NCBI GenBank assembly: GCA_030248295.1
Contig: JASANH010001497.1
Coordinates: 1 to 64,000 of the forward strand
Reading direction: 5' to 3'
Source of the DNA: Mesodorylaimus sp. YZB2_4
Lineage: Eukaryota; Nematoda; Enoplea; Dorylaimida; Dorylaimidae
DNA: 64,000 bases
Shown: positions 57,360 through 64,000 of the stretch, piece after piece
Position numbering within the stretch: position 1 is the stretch's first letter
How the letters are laid out: every line of letters starts with the position of its first letter
The notes under the pieces: model-generated
The model's input: the letters and a program-made list of their open reading frames with translations, nothing else
Told to the model about the DNA's origin: nothing
The model's database searches: none
Translations under genes and position numbers: made by a program

Positions 57360-57983
57360 GGTAATTTCACTGATGAGGAAGAAAATGAAATCGCTGATTT
57401 TTTTTTGCGTCATAAAGATATCTTTAAATCGGCTAGTCGGTCAGCAAATTCGAACCAAAAGCGAAATCGATTGTATCAGCGTCTGCTCAGTCAATTAAAC
57501 GCGAGTAGCCCTGGCGATCCTCGTACGATAGATCAATTAACCTCAAAAATTCAATATTTGCAAGGAACGACGAAACAGAAAGTGTCCGAAATCAAGAAGT
57601 CGCAAAACAAGACTGGGAGCGGTAAGTCAAAAATATCAAAACTGTCCAACGCTGAAGAAAAAATTGCGGCTGCATTTGGAGAAACGCCAGGATACGCTGG
57701 CATACTAGGTGGAGTGGAAAGTGGTGGGGAGAACCCATACGAAGACAAGGGTATCGATAAAGACTCCATGGATGACCAGGATGACCAGGATCTCGCGTAT
57801 TTGGATACGTCGACCCACATCCACAGTGGCAGTGTCTCGCCAGCGTTGCAGTCCGAGGGCAACAACTTGCCAGTGGCCAGTTTGAAAACGAAGAGATTGG
57901 CATCAGGGCTCAGTGATGACGAGGACCGGGAGGACAGGCCACTGTGTCCAGCAAGACATTCTTCAGTGCTCGGCGTCGATTGA
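57360..57983 (+). CDS. Harbinger-3 Myb/SANT-like partner protein
   Basis: 208 codons from MGNFTDEEENEIADFFLRHK, a Myb/SANT-like three-helix start (KRNRLYQRLLSQLNAS, IDQLTSKIQYLQGTT), followed by a Lys-rich linker and an acidic, Ser-rich tail (KDSMDDQDDQDLAY). The final codons overlap the truncated nuclease on the other strand, so the natural C-terminus has probably been replaced by the deletion junction near 57960. Confidence 0.6.
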   Translation, partial: GNFTDEEENEIADFFLRHKDIFKSASRSANSNQKRNRLYQRLLSQLNASSPGDPRTIDQLTSKIQYLQGTTKQKVSEIKKSQNKTGSGKSKISKLSNAEEKIAAAFGETPGYAGILGGVESGGENPYEDKGIDKDSMDDQDDQDLAYLDTSTHIHSGSVSPALQSEGNNLPVASLKTKRLASGLSDDEDREDRPLCPARHSSVLGVD

Positions 57984-58629
57984 CATTTTCGTAGCTATTC
58001 CAAAAGGCACTTTGTCGCAAAATGAAAGAGTCGTGTGTTGATCCAGGCCACTTTGCCACGATATTCGTGAATTTTAGTCGATAATCGCACACAACTTGAA
58101 CATTGATCGAGTAAAAATTCTTCCTGTTCAAATATTGCTCAGGATGTTCGAATGGTGGCAAAACTGCAATATGCGTACCGTCAATACATCCAAGCACTCC
58201 AGGAAATTTCGCAATATTGTAGAACTGGCGTACGCATTCTTGTGCATGGTCCCCTCCAGGAATTTTGACATAACCATTCAATCGTCGACATAACGCTGTT
58301 GACACCGAAGTGAGGACACGAGAAACGCTTGGTTGAGACAGTCTCAAGCTATCACCGTCCAACAACTGATATGGCCCGCCACTGCCATAAAAGCGGAGAG
58401 CCGCTAAAACTTGATGTTGAACACTTAAGGAATGTCGACGATGTGTGTTTCTTCTGAAATCGGCTCGCAAAAGCGTGCACAGATCATTTACACCATCTTT
58501 AGTGAAGCAGTATCGTTGTAAAAAGTCCTTGTCGTCATATTTGTTGAATGCATCGAAGCGAGGTCGAAATATACTTGGGCGTCGTTGCTCAATTAGCCCC
58601 AAATCTCCGTCGAGGTCCAGAAAATCCAT
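57910..58629 (-). pseudogene. Harbinger-3 DDE nuclease, C-terminally truncated
   Basis: Starts MDFLDLDGDLGLIEQRRP. It shows LSVQHQVLAALRFYGSGG and SLRLSQPSVSRVLTSV (helix-turn-helix), then FPGVLGCIDGTHIAVLPP (first Asp) and AKWPGSTHDSFILR. The frame runs into unrelated codons after LKNVLLD, exactly where the second Asp block (LGDSgYp) is expected; the Glu block is also gone. An internal deletion has fused the gene tail to the partner gene. It cannot mobilise itself. Confidence 0.82.
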
Positions 58630-59097
58630 TTTCGCTTGTTCGCAGCTTATTTAATCACAACTTAAAAGAAACAGTTCGACGATAAAATTTTTGAGGTGGT
58701 CTAGACCACCTCAGGATTTTTTCTTGACCTTATAGAGTTGGCTTTATTTTCTTACGACTGAAGTTTCATGAATGCCGTTTTTAAGTCAAGCTTGATTTTT
58801 CTGAGCAGTGACATCAACTTGGTCACCTTAAAAGTTTCATGAATGACAAGGTTTTGTCACCTCACTGTAAGATGGTCACCTCATCAGAAAGCTCACGAGG
58901 AAACGCTTCATGAATACGGCCTCAGGAGGTGGATGTGACGCGAGTGCCTTCCGGGTCCTTGGTCAAAAACATTTTCGGGTTCGACGTCAATTCTTTGTAA
59001 GCAAACAGTCTGTTTTTTGTAGAGGGAGGGGAGAATATGAAAAAAGGAGTGTGCGGCCTAATTTCATGCTTTCTTTTTTTTAGATACCCTTCAGCCT

Positions 59098-59529
59098 TCA
59101 TGTTGGACTTGCCTCACGGTCTGGGCGTACGTTATCAAGCAGTCGAGTCGTCATGGCCGCAGCAGCACCAACTGCAAAACGATCCAAATCCAGTGGCTGA
59201 AAACGACAACAGAGCGGGTGACAAAATTGGCGGCGAGTCCACGATCGAGGATACTGCATCTGACATGTTGGACGTGCTCATCGACTGCCTTGATGCTGCT
59301 GAGGAAAGGTCTTCAACCTCCATGTCGGACTCTCCTCGCAGTCCTGGCCCATGTTATCGAGCGGTCGAGTCGCCATCGCCGCAGCAGCTGCAACTGCAAA
59401 ACGATCCAAATCCAGCGGCTGAAAACGACAACGGAGCGGGTGACGAAACTGGCGGCGAGTCCACGATCGAGGATACTGCATCCGACATGTTGGACGCGCT
59501 CATCGACTGCCTGGACGATGCTGAGAAAC
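59098..59529 (+). repeat. In-frame tandem duplication (two units of about 216 bp) inside the polymerase
   Basis: Two adjacent units of about 72 codons with high identity, each containing QNDPNP(V/A)AENDN, GGESTIEDTASDMLD and LIDCLD. They follow polymerase motif A directly. Related polymerases have no such acidic segment there, so it is an insertion that later duplicated. The frame stays open through both units. Confidence 0.8.
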
Positions 59530-62280
59530 AGTGGGGCGAGGACGAGGAGGAGAAGGACGAGGAGAATGTTCAATACCCGTTGGAATCGACCATTTTGAAA
59601 AGTTGCCAAACTGAACTGTATTAGAGACGCGTGGTCGAATGGTTGAGCTTCTCCTGCCACCTTCATCGCACGCTCGGCACCTGTCACAATCACCAGCCCA
59701 TTTCGCGTTATTATTGCGGTAAGTGAAATTGCTTAGTTTTATTTTGTGTTGCTAATCTAACAATCGCTTATGGTATCATTTTTTCAGGTATGGAGCTGCG
59801 GCTGGGCCCATTGTCCATCCTAGTGGATGCTTATTGCCCCAATTGCAAGCTAATTGAACAATTTCTCGGGGTAAGGCAATTTTAACTATTGTTTCCTTCC
59901 ATTATAAAACGAAAACCCTTTTTTATTTTGTTTCAGTGCTTTTGGCACGCTCACGCCCTCGATCAGTGTCGAGATCCGGCTCATGAACGTCGATACCACA
60001 CCCTCTCGGAATCTGATCAAATTCAATGGGCGGAACGACAAGAACGGACCGCTCGAATCGATGAACTTCTGCAAAAGTATTCGCTCTCCAGCAATCACAA
60101 GGTCGTCATAATCTACGAGTGCGAATTCCTCCTTCAACAGGGCATGATTCGCGATTCCAAGGCCAATGATATTGATTTTTCCCGAATTCCGCGCGAACCG
60201 GATTTGATTGCATTTTGTCGAAAGGAATTCCCCTATTATAATATTCCAAATAAACTGACTGGACAGCAACTGTTGAACTTGGTCTTGGCTGGCTGATTTA
60301 CGGGTTTTGTGATTTGCGATTTGGAAATTGAGGGACAAGAGGAACGCGCTCATTTTCAACGTTTCCCTCCCAATTTTGTGAACCGTGAAATAGGTAAAGT
60401 GCGGATAATCGATTCGTGTGAATATTTTTTAAATATTTCTATCCTTTTTATTATAAGCAGGAACAACTTGAAGGGAGTCATGAAGGATTACGCTGAAAAA
60501 CATAATCTATTAAAACGACCGCAAAGATTACTCGTTAGCACTTTGGGCGCCAAACAAGTCACGATTCTGACCACCTATTTGAAGCATTTGGTGGAAGAAT
60601 TTGGCGTTTCGGTAAAGAAACTTGCCTCAAGCCATCTATTATCGCTTGAAGCCGATTTATAAGGAGTATTTTATGAATAATCTGAATGCTAGGATTCTCA
60701 GTAAGTTGGGCGCACCTAAGATAGTGGGAAAAGTGGGGATTTTTTAAACCAATTTGCGGTGAGACCAAACGAAACTACAAGTTTTTGAGGTTTTTAAATT
60801 ACCCGCCTTTTTGTGTAAATATCGACCGCGCCTCTACCTGGTGAATGCTCGAAAAAACCAGTTTCCAGTATTGTATCTAGATGCGCATGCTGTCGTTGGA
60901 ATAATGCGGAGAGACGGCGGCAGCAAAAAAAATAAAATTCTATATGCTTTTGTTTTCAGCTCAAGAACAAGGCCAATCGGCGAGAAGCAACGCCAAGAAA
61001 TTGGAAAGTGAGTACCTTTTATAATATGAGATTCACTCGCCCCTTATACCCCCGCCCCGACTGTAGCTCAGGAATCGGAAATAGGGGCGGGCACTCAAAA
61101 AAGGAGCCAAGCTTGACTAGTTAAAACACTTAATTCGCACGCTGTCTATTTCAAAAATGTGAACCTTTTTCAGGCAACTGTATTTACGGCTATACTTGCA
61201 TCGACCGCAAAAAGCATAGCGAAGTAGTTATCGTGTCGTGCGAGGAGGCGCTAAAACTGGCCGCCCAGCCGCGTTTTCGACACGCAACTGCGATCGTGCC
61301 GAACAAGTGCTATCAAGTAACGATGGCTAAACGTGCATCGCGCATGAATGTGCCTATCCACTTGGCCGTCGCTGTCCTGAACTTGGCGAGTAAGTGAACA
61401 TTGTTTTCTTTTTTCAGATTCCCTTTAGTATCACTTCCCGTGCTTTTTTTCGCAGAAATCGAGCTAAACAAGTTCATGTGGAATTTTCTATTCCAATTTT
61501 TTGGGACAAGGTCGACCTTAGCATTATCGATACAGGTAATACAATACGCTCATTGAACTAAAAGCCCGAAAAACATAAACGGCATTTTAGACTCTGCCTT
61601 TTTCTCTGGTTGTCACGAGAATCTGGATGATCACGTCGCACCCAAGGATCGAGCGGAATATGAAAAGGCGGAGGACGAGATTCTGGCTTTGACGTCTGAA
61701 CATAAATTGTAAGTGCATTTTTTAAATGCGCGGTAGAATTATTGTCCGCACAGTTTAGTCTAGCCTAGCCTAGTCGAGGAAACAATATTTGAGTGCACTG
61801 TTCTCCTTCCAGCACGCCCATGAGATGGAAGCCTGAATTGCTGGACGGAGAATCGATCGTGGCGCCAGCCAGCAAACTCTATCACGTAATCAGGAAAAAT
61901 AAGAAAGGAGTCATCTGGAAGGCCAAAGGGGTTCAAAAGATCAATCAACTACGCAAGGACAATTATCTGAAAGCCGTTCTGTGCAACGAAGAGACAATCA
62001 CCGAAAACAGAGGCTTCAAGCTTTGCAAGAAAACCTCGCGAGTGTTCTCGACTGAAATTGTGAAAGTTGGGGTCACTGGGTTTTACGTGAAACGAGTGGT
62101 TTCGCCCTCCGGCGTACATACAACCGCCCTCGATTTGTAAGTGCACATTTTTTTCTTCCCGCCAAAACACGATTTTTGATTAAAAAATGAGACCCAAGTC
62201 GTTTGATATGGTTCATTTTTCTTGTGTACAATGGCCTTCACGCTTCCTCTGTCGCGCCTGACTTGTTGGGATGGAGGAGG

Positions 62281-63990
62281 TCAGTGAGAAGGACCAGTTC
62301 GTTCCCGTTCTTCATTTTCTCTATCTTCTATTGAAGAAATTTGTTCATCTGGTCGGGGAGACGGCGTTCGATTACGATCCAACAAATGGCTCATCACGAC
62401 TGGGGGCACGTTGATCGAGTGCCGCCCACGGGGCAGCGAACATTTCTTATAGGCTAGGAATCCGATCGAAGCAGCGATGATCAAAACGATTAGTAGGCTC
62501 ACTAAAACGATCGATACGTAATCCTTGACGCCGAATCGTTGGTCGTCATTGCGTGTATCCTTTTTCTGCACGCCAGTTTCAAATGTCGTCGACTCTGGAT
62601 TGGTTTGCGCTGTCGACGACCAGGTGTTTGGGGTGCGGGTCGTGCTGGTCCCTCTTGTAGCAGTTGAAGCACCAGGCGCGTCTATTCTCTCCGCACCATT
62701 GCTACTGGAAGCCGAAAGTCGCGAAACATCTAAAAAGTAGGTAACATTCTAGTTGATCACACGCACTACGCGGGTCCTCTCTCTCCCCCCACCCACCTAC
62801 CGTTTTGAGCTCCTGTTTGATAGCAGTCGGCTAGCTGTTTTGTTGGCTGGAAGGCAGCTTCTATTTCCAAAATTGACGGAGTTTCGGATTGACATAGACA
62901 CCATTTCGCGTAGGCCAGGTGTTGAGTGGCTAGCGACGTCGGCCCGCTCAGAGGGAAACGTTCTTGAGGCTTGCTAAAATGAAAAAAACATGCATTCTAC
63001 AAGGTGTTTTGCAAACAAAACGACAATAGTTCAGTAAGCACTGACCTGGATCGAGAAGTTTCTCGTTTCGTTCTCACATTCGTCATCGTGGATGGGGATC
63101 CACGCGTTCTGTTGACTGCTGTTGTTGCTGCTACCGCCAACGAGGAATTTATGGCCGATAGCTCGGCCGTTGTAGAATCGATCGTCGTTGTCATCGTCGT
63201 TGCGTTTCTTGTCCTCGGCGTAGCGTTGCTCATACTTTTAGTACTAGGCTCCTCAAAGCGCCGGGTCGAGGACGAGGAAGCGACCACCCTTGGTGCGCTG
63301 GTGATGACGGCTGCGACGGAGGGCGTGGAAGCGGCCCTGGTGGATGTCTTGGTGGTGGTGGCTGCGATAAAGGACCTGGTCGTGGAAGCGGTCCTGGTGG
63401 ATGTCCTGGTGGTGGTGGCTGCAATAAGGGACCTGGTCGTGGAAGCAGCCCTGGTAGATGTCTTGGTGGTGGTGACTACGATGAAGGGCCTGGTCGTGGA
63501 AGCTTCGACTAATTGGGCGGCTAGGACAAAATGGTCGGATGCGGGCCTAGTAGTGCCCCATTCTGTCCGCGGCCGAGCGACCTTTTTTCCAGAGATCCCA
63601 CAAGTTACAGGTAAAACTAACAAATCTCGCTTAGTGTTCTTACACGCCATTATATATAGTCCACTCGCTCCGTATATAGTTAGTACAATTACACTTTCTC
63701 CTCGCATCGGCAATTGGTTTTAGCACGACCTTGAAAACTTTTCAACAACCTGCTTTGGCAGAATAGGCGACAGTTGTCATCCGAAAATGTGCCCTCCAAT
63801 CTAGTTGCCCGAGGCGCCACATCTCGAATATCCAATGACGCCCAGACGTTGTGCGGGTCGGAGATTCGATAAAGGTAAATCGTCGAGGCTGCCTGGCACT
63901 TTTTGTATTCGTCGACCAAGTAGATGGGCCCCCCTTCGCATCGAAGCATCAGGGTGGTGGTGATTGAACCGGGCGATGATGAGGGCTGGG
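62281..63990 (-). CDS. Mucin-like transmembrane glycoprotein with Cys-rich (WSC-like) head, partial
   Basis: Read on the minus strand. A Cys-rich segment at 63949-63720 (YKKCQAASTIYLYRI, NCRLFCQSRLL, CRCEEKV) resembles the end of a WSC carbohydrate-binding domain. A Thr/Ser-rich stalk follows at about 63590-63000, including three 20-residue repeats (TRTSTRTASTTRSFIAATTT type). Then comes a Ser/Thr region (about 62735-62570) and a single membrane helix SIVLVSLLIVLIIAASIGFLAY with a short cytoplasmic tail ending at 62281. Exon borders between the parts are not certain, and the start is beyond the window. It could be a host surface receptor or an element gene. Confidence 0.5.
63310..63505. repeat. 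Tandem repeat, three units of 60 bp, in the mucin stalk
   Basis: Units of the form GTGGATGTCTTGGTGGTGGT plus GGCTGCGATAAAGGACCTGG, each ending CGTGGAAGC. On the coding (minus) strand they give Thr/Arg/Ser repeats that would be O-glycosylated. Confidence 0.85.
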
Positions 63991-64000
63991 ATAAGCAAGG

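Larger units (their letters stand above)
57059..58921. mobile_element. Harbinger-3, 1.86 kb, inserted in the polymerase gene
   Basis: Terminal inverted repeats GGCCGTATTCATGAA (left) and TTCATGAATACGGCC (right). The 3-bp target duplication is TCA at 57056-57058 and 58922-58924, typical of PIF/Harbinger (TNA). Removing the insert restores polymerase coding across the site. Subterminal GTGAGGTGAC (left) and GTCACCTCA (right) repeats occur several times. It carries two convergent, overlapping partial genes. Confidence 0.88.
35997..62140. mobile_element. Polinton-2: large intron-rich Polinton/adintovirus-like element
   Basis: More than 26 kb from the ATPase start to the polymerase stop. The core set (packaging ATPase, MCP, second virion protein, integrase, protein-primed polymerase B) is complete, and every one except possibly the virion protein is split by short introns. 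Gene order is ATPase (+), accessory block, MCP (-), basic protein (-), virion protein (-), unknown (-), integrase (-), polymerase (+); integrase and polymerase are divergent. It is larger than typical 15-20 kb Polintons even after removing Harbinger-3 (1.9 kb) and a 0.6-kb MITE. Stops and frameshifts in several genes show an old endogenous copy. Terminal repeats were not found. Confidence 0.85.
52935..62140 (+). pseudogene. Polinton-2 protein-primed type B DNA polymerase, many exons, broken
   Basis: Starts MADAIQNPANNRGDG at 52935. N-terminal domain: RKFEISFVYYDRDQPP (about 53500), NICFFRCLATHR (about 53880), a C2H2-like CTSCNSVFKSHRDLNRH (54590). Exonuclease: ExoI YVYDIET (54805), ExoII YASRSFDIQ (56025), NLVFFDAFNYTSP, ExoIII YNEAD across an intron (56610-56680). 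Palm: motif A FDVNSL then YPSAF across an intron (58970-59090), CFWHAHALDQC (59940), motif B IYGYT (61175), motif C DTDS across an intron (61530-61600). Thumb: KLYHVI, VGVTGFYVKRVVSPSG, ending 62140. Lesions: frame break near 53300, TGA 54054-54056, TGA 60294-60296, frameshift near 60630, and Harbinger-3 at 57059-58921. It is inactive. Confidence 0.85.

Noticed and set aside
60811-61011. Independent 66-codon protein
   Set aside because: It spans an intron-like segment and the next polymerase exon; the frame does not correspond to a distinct gene.
63004-63723. 239-codon plus-strand Val/Leu-rich frame
   Set aside because: It is the antisense of the Thr/Arg mucin repeats; the minus strand has coherent stalk and membrane segments.

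Overview
This window is eukaryotic, almost certainly from an invertebrate animal genome. It has spliceosomal introns (many only 50-130 bp, with GTAAG donors and T-rich AG acceptors), AT-rich non-coding DNA, micro- and minisatellites and a dense, layered load of metazoan transposons: BEL/Pao, Ty3/gypsy, a CR1/Jockey-type LINE, a Penelope-like element, hAT, three PIF/Harbinger elements and two different Maverick/Polinton elements. No operon, rRNA gene or CRISPR array is visible. The lineage cannot be named from the sequence.

Layout. 1-15.4 kb: mostly non-coding with dispersed repeats, a broken BEL/Pao pol (-), a broken hAT transposase (+), a possible tectonin-type secreted lectin remnant (-) and a Penelope-like RT fragment (-). 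15.4-23.7 kb: Polinton-1, a decayed element with continuous genes: DNA polymerase B (+), packaging ATPase, major capsid protein (MCP), a Lys-rich protein, a second virion protein and a chromodomain integrase (all -). 23.76-27.41 kb: Harbinger-1, with an intact DDE nuclease and an intron-containing Myb-like partner. 27.4-30.5 kb: a gypsy RT/RNase H fragment abutting a LINE endonuclease/RT fragment. 31.9-34.6 kb: Harbinger-2, an intron-containing relic. 36.0-62.1 kb: Polinton-2, a second Polinton/adintovirus-like element of more than 26 kb in which every recognised core gene is split by small introns. 62.3-64 kb: a mucin-like transmembrane glycoprotein gene (-) that runs out of the window.

Polinton-2 is the main discovery. 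It holds a 3-exon FtsK/HerA-type packaging ATPase, a 12-exon double-jelly-roll MCP whose exons 2-12 read open with consistent phase, a basic virion-like protein, a second virion protein homologous to one in Polinton-1, a 4-exon rve integrase and a protein-primed type B DNA polymerase in a dozen or more exons. The polymerase is interrupted by Harbinger-3, flanked by a TCA target duplication. Between the ATPase and the MCP lies a non-standard block: a protein with degenerate superfamily-3 helicase motifs, a two-exon acidic protein, a duplicated zinc-ribbon-like cassette and an EXD2/WRN-like DEDDy exonuclease. Polinton-1 and Polinton-2 share the ATPase/MCP/virion-protein/integrase/polymerase set but differ in intron content, order and accessory genes, so they are distinct lineages. 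The ATPase, polymerase, integrase and exonuclease of Polinton-2 carry in-frame stops or frameshifts. It is therefore an old endogenous copy, although its MCP looks intact.
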